From assembly GCA_017163975.1 (NCBI GenBank), contig JAFFSR010000218.1:6017501-6081500 (forward strand): a DNA stretch of 64,000 nt, read 5' to 3'. Position numbers and translations under genes: made by a program. This DNA comes from Anastatus disparis. Taxonomy: Eukaryota > Arthropoda > Insecta > Hymenoptera > Eupelmidae. The notes under the pieces are model-generated. The model saw only the letters and a list, made by a program, of their open reading frames with translations. It was not told the origin of the DNA and ran no database searches. Positions 24,591 through 38,300 of the stretch are shown one piece after another (positions within the stretch are counted from its first letter, which is position 1; each line of letters begins with the position of its first letter).

Positions 24591-25013
24591 TTATATGAAA
24601 TCTTGTCCAGCCAATTCAGCATTTGTTTTTACTGATAATTTTTCTCTGGCAATACTAGTCCTAGTCCAGTAGCGAATTGTACCTTCTGGAGAAACTGCTA
24701 TACAACATAGCACCTAAAAAATTTGTATAAAAATTGTTATAAAGATTCTTATGAGAATAATTTAAAATGTATTAGTTATTCTTAAAACTTTTTTAAAAAA
24801 TTTATTATTTTTACAAATCTTTTAATAGAAAAAATTGTTAGTTTAGTCATTAAAATTTATATTACTTAAAATAAAATGTTAACAAGTATTAATTTCAATA
24901 ATAAACAACTATACTTACGAGTTGCCTTTTTTCAATGATTGTACTAAGAATAACCGTCGTTTTGGTGAATTAATACTTTTTCCCAATAAACTTCCAATTT
25001 TTGTTCTATCCAT
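24591..25013 (-). pseudogene. Nup133-like gene fragment
   Basis: The segment 24591-24713 reads, after an intron-like acceptor, VLCCIAVSPEGTIRYW, then TRTSIAREKLSV and AELAGQDF, then a stop. This resembles the N-terminal propeller of the nuclear pore scaffold Nup133 (EGSIRYWPS in vertebrates). A two-residue TR insertion caused by an ACTAG repeat replaces the usual proline. An upstream open segment (ATG at 25011-25013, to a GTAAGT donor at about 24918) joins in the wrong phase. With only one propeller strand set present, it is best read as a duplicated or retained fragment. Identification is from memory. Confidence 0.4.
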
Positions 25014-25136
25014 TTTTTGCTTCACAAGAATAATTTTAAATGAAAATAGCAGACGACGATTTTTACAGTTTTCGTATATCGCATCAGCCCTTCAGGGTTG
25101 TGGTTGTGAAGCAGATCATTAGATATGGCCGTCACT

Positions 25137-25907
25137 CCGTCTGCTTTATCGACAATTGCAGAATGGCCAACTTAACTATTGGCGTATTGTTCAAATAATA
25201 AAAAAGATGGATATGACAATATCACTACAGTTATGGAAAAAACCATAATGTATAAAATAAGAAAAAAAATACGATAAAAATGAAATATTTATTAAACTTT
25301 TAGTTATCATATATCATAAAATAAATATTTTCTTTTATATTTTCAATATCAAAATTATTCCGATTCTCTTTAATATTGATGATTTCGTCATTTATGTGAA
25401 TCCAATTACTATTTAATCTCACAACGCCCACATGATGCCGATATTCCTTCGTCACATATAAAACTTATCAATTTATACATTGATACACGAGTTTTTTTTA
25501 AATTTATCAATTCGGGACATCTATTAAAAAGTGAACAAATATTATAATGAATACATAAAATTATAATTTATGTTCAAAATATAGTTATACTCACTTAAAA
25601 TTATAAAAATTAATATCATCAAGGATTTCTACTGGATAATCAACTACAAAGATTAATCAATAATTGGATTCATACAAATGATGACATAATCAATATTAAA
25701 GAAAATCGGAATATTTATTTTATGACATATGGACAAAAAGTTTAATAAATAGTTCATTTTTATCGTATTTTTCTTATTTTTATTGATTTATACATTATGG
25801 GTTTTTTTCATAACTGTAGTGATATTGCAATTTTCATCTTTTTTATTATTTGAACACTCCGCCAGTAGTTAAGTTGGCCATTCTGCGATTGTCGATAAAG
25901 AAGACGG
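25137..25907. mobile_element. 0.77-kb element with very long (about 280-bp) inverted termini
   Basis: The left end reads CCGTCTGCTTTATCGACAAT, followed by GCAGAATGGCCAACTTAACT. The right end is the mirror, ending at GACGG (25903-25907). Similarity between arms continues inward with indels through TTATTAAACTTTT and GAATCCAATTA, covering most of the element. No ORF. No clear target duplication was found. It is a fold-back-type non-autonomous DNA element, and its right end stops only 3 bp before the direct repeat bounding the next element. Confidence 0.85.
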
Positions 25908-25910
25908 AAC

Positions 25911-25920
25911 GGCGGGCGGC
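25911..25920 (+). repeat. Left copy of 10-bp flanking direct repeat
   Basis: GGCGGGCGGC, identical to 26267-26276. The two copies bracket the palindromic element and look like its target-site duplication. Confidence 0.85.
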
Positions 25921-26266
25921 AGCGATGCCGAAAGTGGCAGAGTCAGAGAGGGAAATTCAAAAATGTATTAAAAAAAAGTATTAAAATAAATAGTTTTCAA
26001 AATTTGATAATTAATAAATAATTCCAAAAAACAAAGTTACTATAACAAAATAATTTTTTTTCTATTTTTTACATTTTTTTGAGTTGAACAAAATTTTGTT
26101 GAACTCAAAAAAATTTTTTAAATTGAAAAAAAATTATTTTGTTATAGTAACTTTGTTTTTTAGAATTATTTATTAATTATCAAATTTTAAAAACTATTTA
26201 TTTTAATACTTTTTTTTTACACATTTTTGAATTTCCCTCTCTGACTCTGCCACTTTCGGCATCGCT
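25921..26266. mobile_element. 346-bp near-perfect palindrome, fold-back MITE
   Basis: The left arm starts AGCGATGCCGAAAGTGGCAG and the right arm is its reverse complement, ending at 26266. Arms of about 165 bp differ at only a few positions. The centre is a perfect palindrome around ACAAAATTTTGT with no real loop. Flanking 10-bp direct repeats (GGCGGGCGGC) fit a target duplication of 9-10 bp, the length typical of Mutator-like (MULE) transposons, whose non-autonomous forms often have long terminal inverted repeats. Superfamily assignment is an inference. Confidence 0.88.
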
Positions 26267-26276
26267 GGCGGGCGGC
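26267..26276 (+). repeat. Right copy of 10-bp flanking direct repeat
   Basis: GGCGGGCGGC, continuing into CCATTAAATTTTCG, the start of the calcineurin B leader region. It is probably the original target sequence. Confidence 0.85.
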
Positions 26277-26526
26277 CATTAAATTTTCGTGCACACACAG
26301 AGAAAAAAGAAAACTCCTCCACACATATCTATATGTATATACACGTATACACCTGGCGTTAACGTTATATATGCTTTTTAGCTGACTGCTGCTGCTGCGC
26401 CCCAAATCAATCGTACAACGTCCGCAGAAAGTTTTTAGTGTGTGAGATCGTGTATAGTTTTTAGTTCCGTCGTTGTCGTCTTCGGATACCGAAATAAAAA
26501 AAAATATATATAAATAAAACATCAAA

Positions 26527-28543
26527 ATGGTGAGATTATAAGCATTATTATTACGTTCATAAATAATCGTTCGTTTCATAGAAAAATTAAAAGATGTAGA
26601 AAAATATTAAAAGCTCATTGGGTTAGTGCGCGTTCAAGGAAATCGATTGCTCTTGGCGCCTGCTCGAGGGTTTTATACTTGTCCTCGGCTTCTCCTTCTC
26701 TTTCTCTCATTTTTTTTATATTTTATTTATAAAAAATGAAAATGAACTATTATGCTATGATTACTGTAATATTGTTTATGTTATTTTACAGGGTAATGAA
26801 AGCTCGCTGCCTATGGAGCTCTGCTCAAATTGTAAGTTTCTTTAGTGTGTCTGTGTTTTTTTTTGACAATTTATCTTTAGGCTAATGTTTATAAAAGCTG
26901 TTGAAATTATATATGCGCTATTATGGACACTCCCGCACATGCGAGTGTAACCTTGATGAAAACACACACTTGTAGGAGATACAGAGAAATAACATTTATT
27001 TTTTATTGTAAAATTATGTTTGCCAAATTTTATTGTTTCTTAAATTTTTGGCTTTGGCTTAAAATGTTTTACTAGCACTTTTATTGTGTATTAGATTACG
27101 TATTATAACTTTTTTTTTGTCATGTTAGGTTCAAGATAAATTTGGCATGAAAAAACTTGGGCTCAAATTTGATGATTTGAAATATTTACATTATTATGAA
27201 TAAAATAAATGCTTTTTTTAAATCTTGCTCTCCGGATGACCTACTTTGATTACAAATTATAATCAAATGAACCTTGATTATAACACATTAAATTGAGCAT
27301 TAATAATTATTAAATTTACAGCTAATGATAAATTTGAACACAGCAATCATAATATATTTTGAATATATATTTCTTGTTTTGATGAGAATTAGAGATGTCG
27401 TCAGTGGCTCAGTAAGTAGAGCGATGGATTCATAATCTCGAGGTCCCGAGTTCGAATCCCGCTCTCGACCGAATGATAAAAGTACCACTGTACAATGTTA
27501 CATGTGCTTTTTTCACAAACCCACTGACTACCTCCGTCGCTAAATGGCATCGCAATGATGACATAAATACAGCGACGTTAAATAAAATAAGAAATTAAAA
27601 AATTAAAGATTGTTTATACCTTGATATTGGATTTTTTGCTTTTTCATGATAAATTTTTTTTCAATTAAAAATTGTAATAGAACAGATTCATGGTCTAATA
27701 TTAACAAACAATATTAACAATAAAGAAATACAGTATGTGCATATTTTATAATTCTATAAATAATAACTTTTTTTTTATAGTTGATGCTGATGAAATTCGA
27801 AGATTGGGTAAAAGATTTAGGAAACTGGATCTTGACAATAGCGGAGCTCTGAGTATTGATGAGTTTATGTCTCTACCGGAGTTGCAACAAAATCCTCTGG
27901 TTCAACGTGTAATAGACATATTCGATGCTGATGGTAATGGAGAAGTTGATTTTAAAGAATTCATCCAAGGAGTATCTCAGTTTAGTGTCAAGGTAAATTG
28001 ATAATAATTTATTAATATTTTATTATTTTTTCATATTGATTATAACATTATTTTATTATTATTTTATAATATTATTTTATTTTTTGAGCAGGGGGATAAA
28101 GAAAGTAAACTTAGATTTGCATTCAGAATTTATGATATGGACAATGATGGCTTTATAAGCAATGGTGAATTGTTTCAAGTGCTGAAGATGATGGTAGGAA
28201 ATAATTTAAAGGATACTCAGTTGCAACAAATTGTCGATAAAACAATACTATTCGCTGATAAAGATGAAGATGGAAAGATTAGTTTTGAAGAATTCTGCTC
28301 GGTAAGTTATTTACATTTCATCAAACAAGAATTTAATTTATATTTAATTATTTAAAAGTTTTCAACTCTTGCTTAAAAATTATTCAAATTCTTAGAATAT
28401 TTTACAAAACAATAAGAAGCTAAATAATAATAAATATTGTTGATAAAAGAAACAAAAGAAACTTATGTAATAAAGATTAAACTTTGTTTTTTTAGGTTGT
28501 AGGTAATACTGATATTCATAAGAAGATGGTGGTTGATGTTTAA
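26527..28543 (+). CDS. CanB: Calcineurin subunit B (regulatory EF-hand subunit)
   Basis: Ca2+-binding regulatory subunit of the protein phosphatase calcineurin (PP2B; PPP3R1 in mammals). Exons 26527-26529, 26792-26831, 27781-27992, 28092-28301 and 28496-28543 join in frame to exactly 170 residues, the family length. The first coding exon contains only the ATG, directly followed by GTGAG. Gly2 (MGNESS) is the N-myristoylation site. Four EF-hands are visible: [36 protein letters not shown] and [12 protein letters not shown]. The helix after EF4 ends [13 protein letters not shown]. An intron of about 950 bp before the third exon carries a SINE (family B). The leader begins beside the palindromic element, so promoter function there is a reasonable guess. 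Confidence 0.97.
27394..27590 (+). mobile_element. SINE family B copy 1, full length, in calcineurin B intron
   Basis: tRNA-like head with A-box GTGGCTCAGTAAGTAGAGCG and B-box AGTTCGAATCC, then the family tail through ACAGCGACGTTAAATAAAAT. The anticodon-loop position reads TTCATAA (CAT), suggesting a Met-type tRNA ancestor. Copy 3 has TTCGTAA there. Confidence 0.9.
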
Positions 28544-31500
28544 TTAATCAAATCTTTTAAAAGCGTGTAAAAACTTTACATATTTATAAGCGCGATAATC
28601 AGTTGGATATTATCATGAAATATCTATAAATATACTTTTATCATTTTACAGTTTCTATTTTTTTTTTTTTATATACATTGTCATGAGTAATTTATACTTG
28701 CCATCAAAATCACAGACTTTCCTTGCCATCTCTTATTTTTATAAACTTAAGTGTGCAATATTTAAAAACGTCTTCTATTTATCCATTGTTGAGTAAATGT
28801 ATGAAAAGTAATTATATTTGAATTGCAAATGAAAATCTGTGAAAGATTTTTTATAATAATATCCAACTTTAACTCTGTATGTAAGTGAGAAAGGCAGAAT
28901 CTATTTAAATAATAGGACGAGAAGAGCTAAAAAAGGTGAATACAAAATATTAAATAAAATAAAATAAAATAAAAAAAGTGATTGTCATCTTTCATAAATA
29001 TCAATAAATCCATTTTTATGAAAATTATATATTATATTATACATATATATATAAAAAAAGTATATTATATAATAATCGCCGCTACAAATTTTACTTCTGT
29101 AGCGTTAATCGTCATTATTTGTATATGTATAATAATCTCTTCTTGTCCCTTTTACAATTATGCTAGGCACTCTCGCTAAAAGCAAAACAAAAAAAATTAA
29201 CAATTATTAAAAAAAAAAAAAAATACAATACTTTTAAGCACTTCTCTGCTCGAAATCAAGTCACCGAGTCAGGGTTTCGTTACAGCCCTTATGTACCTTA
29301 ACTTACTGTTACCTGCGAGAATATACTTGTATTGTAATTTATACGTACATAAATATATATAAAAAAGGTGAAAAAAAAAATGATGAGCGTTGCAGGCCAT
29401 AACGATTCTTTTTTGTAAAATCGTCATCGAATTATTGTCGATTGACTGATTATAAAAAAAAAAAAGAGAATGAGTAATAATGAAATAATAACAAAAAAAA
29501 TATAAAAGCGACAGAGTTGTCGGAAAACTACGCGCAAAGTTTTACGTTCTTCGCCTGTCTCGTGTCACGTGCCTGCAAGAAAAAAAAGAGTAATAAACTT
29601 ATTAGTCGCGTTTCTAACTTTATTTTCAATTAATCATTAGTTTCATTGACACTAAATTTTTTTCGTTTCACTTGTTTAAATCATTGCAATTAATAGTAAT
29701 CTTAAGTTACATGATAATTCTTAAGTTCCTGAATGGTGAAAATCATTTTCATCATATTTTTCATAATAAAAGTTTATACTGATTAATAATTTTAGAGTAA
29801 TAAATTGTTAAGTTCAACATTTATACAAAATAAAAAGACAGCAATATAAATTTACGAATGATTCGTAAAAAATTGACGTGTTAATGAAGTAGTAATGAAA
29901 ATCTTGAAAAATAAATTGAAATAAAAATTACTGTTTTGGAAAAAAAATAGAATAATTATTATCTTATTTTTATTAAAATGCTGGTTTTACGACTTTATGT
30001 ATGTACATCGAAAAACGAAAACCGATAACTAATAAGTACATCCTCAAGTTTGCTACTGTTTTAGTATTTTGCATTTTTACAGCTTTGTACTATGATATTT
30101 TTATTGATTCATTAGTTTTCCAACCTCTTTTTTTTAATTCTTTGTTAATTATTATGTTTGTTACTTTAATAATTTTATTGATAATACTATAATAATAATA
30201 TTGGATGAACTAAAATTTGTTTCTGAATCTCAATTGTTGTGGTATATACATTACTTTAAAATATCCAAGGCACTTATATAAAAATTTATCTAAAAATTAT
30301 TTTATTATATTTTGAATAATGTTGTTTAATTATATTATTTACAAATTACAGTTGTAACTTGAAAAGTATTTGTAAACGCGAAATATTTATTTAATGTCTA
30401 TATTTGTTCAAAACACAGATTATAATTAAATGAGTGCAAAATATAAATTGTTAGACTTTTATTTTATTGCGAGGATATTCAGTAATTTTTTTTTTTCGTG
30501 AACATGAATGGCAGGTGCCTTATTAATTTTTTTAATATCTGTGTATTTAATTTATTTTTATACACATTATAATTAATATTGTTTATTATAAGCATGTTTG
30601 TAATAATCGCTAGTTTTTTTTTAATTTTTAATTCTGGATTGTTATACTATATTTGATAATTTTTGTCAATATCTAATTAATAAAAAAAGTGTAATATTGT
30701 ACTTTAGCAGCTCCCTATTTTTTTCTTGTCAGCCTGTCATTGTGGAATCAAAAAAATAAAAATAAATAAAAAAAAAGTGTCATATCGTTAACCGTCGAAA
30801 AAAAAAACTTGCCTGAACAGTATCTTGTATTGAAAAACTGCGAATGTATCTAAATTTTATATTCGTACATGTGTCTTTACAATAGGAAGAAAAAAAAAAC
30901 TAATGAAAGCAAAGGAATACACAATGAAAGAAAAAAAATACCAGGTCCCGTCGCCGAGTCACACATTATACATTAAATTATACATTTGAATGAAAGGATG
31001 ACTGTCAAGAATGCTTGATAACAAAAAAATTAAATTAATTAAAAAAAAACAATTATATATAATTATAAGCAACTGTATGTGTTCATGTATGCTTATGTAT
31101 ATAATTATATATAAATGTTTTACAATAGATTTGTGAATGTACAGTTGAAAATTTTTATCAAATTTTTCAATACAATTATCCGTTATTTCTTCAAGTCTGT
31201 ACTCTATAAGTAAATATTTCTCCAAAATGTAATAGTAGACAAATGTATTCCTAAAATATTGTATAAACTATTATTTCTGTTTTTCATTCTTCTGAATACG
31301 TAATATAAAAATGAAATAAGTGTGTGCAATAGTATATTAATTTACATGCGCTTAAAATGTTAAGAAAAAAATTAAAGTCAGAGACTCAGAAAATAAAAGC
31401 AAGTATGATAGTCTGTGAAAATGGAAAAAAAAATAGAAGAAATTTTAAGGAAAGCAACCATAAACAAGTAAAAGGAAAAAAATTAAAATTGTCAAGGATA

Positions 31501-32326
31501 TCAGTGTGCGAGTGATTAAATAGATGTATGTCTTACCATATTTTGTGCAAAAGACTGAAAAAAAAATAAACTATGAGTGGGACCCCTGCATCTTATTTTT
31601 GAGGCGCGCACGCCAGTGAATTACACGTACATCCAAGCTGCAAAAATCAATTATAAACTATTGTGTCGAGTGGGTTTTACTTTTAAGTAATAATTTTAAA
31701 ATAAATATAAACAAATTTACTGATGATAATTTAATATATTATATATATATAAAAAAAAATGCATACGCAAGATATTACAAAAACAAAAAAGTCTTATTCT
31801 ACCGTTGTAACTGTTTCTATATGTACATGTTACTGTGGTCTCACTTGAATGTCCAAGATTAAAGAAAAAAAAATTAACATCAAAAGTGATTCTCTATCAA
31901 AACAAATATAAAAAAGCATTAATAGATCGAAAAAAAGCTGTCTCTGAAACACTTTATATTCTCAAGTTTAGAGTATGGAAAGCTTTATATAGTATACAAA
32001 AGACACATAAGAATTGTTGAATTTTACGTTGTTCATTTAAAGTTTCAACCATCAGGGAGACGACGTTGGCTAAAACTTTTAAAAAATGTTTAACTTTTAT
32101 AAAATATTCATATTAAAGGCTTGTTCAACGTATTAGTGCCATTTTTCTCTCTCTTTCGATATTTAAATAAAGAAAATAGCTATACGCGTCTCTTTAGAGT
32201 TAAAAGAAAAAAAAAAAGAATGAAACTTCTGAACTGAATGAAAATAAAGTGAGTGAGAATGTATAAAATATGTTTATTCTTCACGGAGACTCTATCATAA
32301 TAAAAATGTGTTGTTTTATTAAAACG
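28544..32326. other. Calcineurin B 3' flank and intergenic DNA
   Basis: AT-rich. Several AATAAA signals occur, for example in the repeated AAATAAAATAAAATAAA at about 28950. The calcineurin B 3' UTR probably extends into this stretch. Short open frames here are A/T-rich and unrelated to known proteins. Nothing else is supported. Confidence 0.5.
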
Positions 32327-35300
32327 TCAGCCCAAGTTCTTCAATTCATTACGTAAAATCTTGCCAGATGGATTCCTTGGGATTGCTTTAACAAATGACA
32401 CTCCACCAGCCAATTTCTTATATGTCGCCACCTATATATGGAATAAATGTTTTATTAAATTTCAAATCAATTCATCTCTACAAACTATATTGCGCACAAA
32501 AAAGAAAAAAAAAGAATAATGATATTTTTTTCAATTACCTTGGAGGTGACAAAGTTTTGAATATCTTCAGCAGCCAGTTTGTCGTAACCAGGTTTACGTA
32601 CAACATAAGCACGTGGCAATTCACCAGCAAATGCATCGGGTATACCAATTACAGCTGCATCTGCTACACCTTCAATTTCAAGGATCAATGATTCAAGCTC
32701 TGTTGGCGAAACCTATTAAAAAATTTTTAAAATATTCATTAATTCTATTTCTTTTCTTTTCTTCTAATGTAATTTTATTTTTATGATAGAAGAAGAATTG
32801 AATGAATAAAAAAAGGTCTTTGTAGAGGCTGGTGCTTATTCGAAGGTCTTTGCTTAGATCATTTTATTGAAATTATTTTAATCTCTTTAATCAGTTTCAA
32901 ATGTAATAAAAATTAATTTCTAAAATAAGTTTAGTAATAATGTTATATTTTTATTTGATTTTAGTAAAAAATTAATGTCAAATATTATTGTATTCAATGT
33001 ACGTACAATCATTTTTCTTTATACATTAACATTTGCATATTAAATATAAGTAAAAATTTATTTTATTAAATCAATATCTATTTTATATTTTAATTATTTT
33101 TTATCAAAATATTCAACCTTATTCTCTAAGCAAAGATAGTATTGTGTGGACGTTTTTTTTTCTACAAATATTATTAAAAATCAGCTTATTAAAATATATA
33201 AATCATGCGTGAAAGTAATTTCAAAGAATTTTTACAAGTTTTTAAATAATAAAAAAAAAGGGCAGTCCATTAAATTAATGAACTGTCGTATTATCGTCAC
33301 TCATAGTATTTTTTATTAAAAAGATAAAACGAAAAATAATTAAAAAACTATGTATACAAATAGAAAAAAAAAAATGTTTTAATCAATTGTACAAAGAGAC
33401 TTTGGATTCGAATAAGTGCTTGACTCTTTGAATTTCTCATTGTACTGTTATCATTGTATCTATGACTATCGACGCTATTACAATTGTTACTATACTGTTG
33501 TGCATAAGTAATAAATATAAGCGTGTTCGTTTCTTTAAAAAAAAAAGTGTTCTTTTTATTTATTTTAAATAAATTCGAATACAGTATTCAAGTTCTATAA
33601 AAATGTTCATATTTTATATGATTTTAAAGTTGTTGCGATTAAAAATGATAAATTTAAATTTCCCGCTCTATTGCCAAACTAATAAGCAAAATTGACGATC
33701 AATTTTAATTCACTATCAAAATCACCCACTAGTGAAACAATTAATTCTTTAAGTATGACCATAATTGATCAATTAATAAATCTAAATTCTAAATATAGAT
33801 AAATTCTTTCAAAATTTAATTTATCTTCCATTAAATAATTCATGATTTTGAAAAAAAATTTGTACATTGGCAAGCCTGCCAATGCGCATTTTACGCACAT
33901 AGCTACATATCTGCACATAACCTAAAATTTGGATTGAACCTCGATACGTGTAATAATACAAACGCTCTAAAAAGTTTTAATACAAAATAAGCCAGCGCGC
34001 AAGTTAGCAAAGTAAGCGAAAGTTTCTGTTTTCTTTCGTATTGTTAAATAAAACGAAGGCCGGTAGCGCCACATATACGTATATATGTAATAATTAAGCG
34101 CGCGTTTGTAACACATATTCATCGAATATTTTCCCCCCACTTATTGTGTGTAGTTCCCTAAAGCGGTGTCTCTCGCAAATAAATAAAATCTTTTTCTTCG
34201 TTCAGTCCTCCGCGACCGACGTCGTATTCTATCATTTAAAACAAAACCTCCGTCATCGTCTTCTTTTAGCGCGTGCCAAGCATATAATAGTTTGGCGAAT
34301 TTTGCGCAATCCTGTAAGTATTGCATTATCAATCTACAAATACATTTTTTTCACACATTTTATTTTATCGAAAATTTTTCTTCATTTATTTTACAGATAT
34401 TATTTGAGAAAGAACAAGGACGTAGGTAACATCTTCGCCGGCTGCCCCTCATCGCCGGGGATAAAACTCATTTATCTCCGCGAGGGAAAAGATTAAATAA
34501 AAACGTTTGAAAAATTTTTAAGTAAGGCACAATGGAGAATCCGGAGGAAGTATTACAAGCACTCGATGAATTCCAAAAGATGAGGCCATCTGAGATACCA
34601 AGAGAACTTGAAGATTATCTTTGCTGGGTAGCAAAAACTGGTGATCCAGTTTATCAATGGAGTCTTGTTAAAGCACTTTTCAGAGAAAAACTTACAAGAG
34701 TTATGACTGAATTTTATGAAAGTTGTCCCACGTTAGATTTGACTCCATGTCCGAATGTTGAACAATTTAATTATGATACTATGAAAAGTACTTTATTGGA
34801 AAGATTAGAAAGTTTTGTTAATGCTCCTTTTACTGTTCAACGTATTTGTGAATTACTTACCACGCCAAGGAAGGAATACAATCGCATAGATAAATTTATG
34901 CGAGCTATAGAAAAAAATATACTTGTAGTTTCAACAAGAGAACCTGGTGGCAACTTCGGTAGACGTAGTGAAAATGGTGATAATATGGTTAACGGATCTG
35001 TTGAAGATGAAACTTCTCATCATGGACAGACTTCTAATGAAGTTGACATGGAAAATTGGGTTAAAGACTGTACAGCAACTACTGCTGCACCTGTTCATAC
35101 AGGTAATAGTGAAGAAATACCTTCAGATGGAGAAAATGGATCAGGCAGGCCATTAAAAATTTCGTTTGGTACTAAACAAGAAAGAATAGAACTTACACCC
35201 GTTGATACAACAGCTTCAAGCTTTGTTACAAATACAGGAGATTTTTCACCTGTTACAGTTTTGCCAGCGCAGGTTCCTATACATGAAAATGCTACTGTGG

Positions 35301-38300
35301 TGCAAAATTTAGCAACAATTAATCATGAGACAGCTGCTATTGTTGGAGATGTTTCAGATGCTATTATGAATGAAGATACTAGTTCACAGCCTAGTCTGGA
35401 GTTAGAAAGTGACGATAATGATAGTAGTGATTCGAAAAAGTTACAAACAACTTTCCAAGCAAAAGACTTTTCATTGGATGAAGATAAGGTGCCTAAAACA
35501 TATGCAGAAGCACTTCAAAGTGATAAGCCAGAAGAAAATAATATAACTACTGAGCTTAGCAAAGACTGTGAACAGTTGATTGAATCTGCATATTCAAGTG
35601 AAAAACAATCAAATGAAAGTGCAGCTGATTTACAAAGTGCTGATAAAACAGATGATTTAGATGCTCATTCCATTATAAGTGAAACTAATCAAGATGAAGA
35701 AAAGATTGTGACTGAACTTCAAAGTAGTGAATCTGAAAGTGGATCTGAATCCCAAATTAGTGAAGATTCTGTTCCATCAACCACTGATAAATTGGATGAG
35801 AAAAATGAAACAGAAGAAGGTGCTGCAGACTCATTTACAGCTTTAAGCGAGCCAAAGTGTGATACTGAAGTTAAGGAAGAAGTTCATTCTGAACCTGTTA
35901 AAGAAGATATACCAGATGAGACTGAGTTATCTGAAAATATTGTTAAAGAATCCACTGAAAAAGTAGCAGTTGAAGTAGAAGCTTCCTTGGACGTAGGTAA
36001 GTCAATTATAGAAGAACCAGTTTTAGAAACACCTGATTCTAGCAATTCTTCAGAAATAGTCAATCCTGAATTAACGATAGAAGAAACTACAGAGGATAAC
36101 ACAAAAACAATTAAAACTCTTGTTCCTGATCCAATTCCTATTATTGAAGAGCCCAAAGATACGGAATCAGTGGCCAAAGAATGGGAAAATACAGTGTCAG
36201 TTTTAGAAGTGACAAGTGATTCAAAGGTTGTTGAAACTGCATCAACTGTGAAGAATGGTATAGACGAATCAGAAGTAAAATCGGATTTAATTGAAGATAA
36301 TCAAATGATAGTAACAAATTGTGAAGAAACACCAATTAATAAAGGAACAACAGAATCAATGGATGTTGATAATGAAGCTTTAATACCAAGTGTACAACAG
36401 GACGAGCCAATGGAGCAAGAGACGACTGAAGCTATGAATAGTTAATACTAAAACAATTGATATTAAAAGAATAGACTCTGGTTTTTTCACGAATTAATTT
36501 TCGTTACACAATGTACGACAATGTATGTGTGTTTGTAGCACCAGGAACCATAATGTGAAACCATTGCATAAAAATTAATTTGATAAAAAAATTTTTTATT
36601 TTGTGAATGTATATTTTTATTATATTTTAATGTTTTTGAGCATGTTTTATTAAAACAGAGTTATAAATTGTATAAATATAATTTCAATGTTGTATAACTT
36701 TTTAAAAATAATCAGCACTTAAAATTGAATCGTTTAACATAAATAAATTGCGACAATTGATATTTTTTACTATGGCTTTATGTGTTGTTCCTGGTTTGTA
36801 CAGCAAAATAAGATTATAAGAGCAAATTTTCTTTTTTTTAATATTTGCTCAACAACTTTCCTTTCGACGCTCAGACGTCTTTGATATGCGCCGCAGGGAT
36901 CAACTTTTTCATGTTAACTATTTATCTTCCTACACAAAGTAAAAGCAGCAAATGATTTGTCATGAAAAGCTGGATAAGAAATCAACCACTGCCCGTCTTA
37001 ATAACAAATTAATAAATAAAAGTGAAGGACACGAATGTAAAATTAATTGAAATATTTATTTGTTTTGCAACGGTAAATATTTAAAAACTTACCATTACTT
37101 TTAATTTTTGCTCAATTCGAAAAACTAAAATGGTTGTGTCTTATATGTTTCTCGCTATTTGACGAATATTTACAAATAAATAAATTTTCATCACTTGTAT
37201 TGCTTTGCCAGTTTATTTTTTGGTAGTTTTTTTGTGTTAAATTTGTAACACGATTTTATTAAGATCAAAATATTGCTGAACAAACGTTTATACTATTATA
37301 AATGAAACACTAAGAGTTTTAAAACACTATATATTTTCAATTTTACAAAAACAGAATTGAATGCAGGATTTTTTACTTGCACTTTTGTAAAAAAAAAAAC
37401 CAATAAATAAAAGAAACATAAACAATTTGAAACTGCGTTTGAGTAGTGAGTTTTAGGTTGCTAAAAATTTTGATGATGTTTATTCATTTTTATTGATTAT
37501 TAATGACAAGAATTAGAGTGAGTAAAATACGCTTTTTTTAATGAAAAAAAAAAAAATTAGTTGAGAATAATGATAAACTGAATAAGTTCTACAGTGACAT
37601 ATTTCGTAAAAGAATAGTGATAACGTAATAATTTAATTAAGATTGTAAACCAGTAATTATGAAAATTTATGATTAGTTTAAGATAGCTGTGTATAATTAT
37701 TTTATAGTAAAATACACGGAGATTACTAACAAAATGAATTAAGAACTGTTTTTAGATATATTTATAGAACTACACACATTTCTGAACCTGACCTCAATGG
37801 AACAAAAAAAAAAGAAACTTTTCATTGATAAGCTCTTGAAAATGTGCACATGTACTTGAAGAAAAATAAGCATGTTTTATTCGTACATTTGTTAAAAAAA
37901 AAAAAAACGCCAGTGAAACATATTTTTGATATTTTTTATGACATTTATAAGATTTAATGTAAAATTTGTATCATTCTCTAGCATAATTTATTTTATTAAA
38001 AATCAATGATATGATTAAAATATATTTTTTATTACATTATTTAATTGAAAAGAAATAACTATGATTCTAAACCCCATTATATCTTATAGTCTAAAACTTA
38101 TTTTTATACGTACTAGAAATTATTATTTTGGTAGAGATTTTTATTCATTTTTTAGATTGTATATAGGCAATTATAAATCAATGAAAAATTCGCTTCTTTG
38201 TGCTTTTGAATAATTTGACAAATGAAATTAGCTACTAATAAATTGATTTTTGGAGGATGGGAAAATTTGATATAAATAATTAATGATTAGATATAATAAG

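Noticed and set aside
32815..33430. Mirror pieces GCTTATTCGAA and TTCGAATAAGTGC, plus TTTGCTTAGA / TCTAAGCAAAGA, as ends of a MITE
   Set aside because: Only 10-13 bp match in each pair, spacing is inconsistent, and the order does not form a clean inverted repeat.
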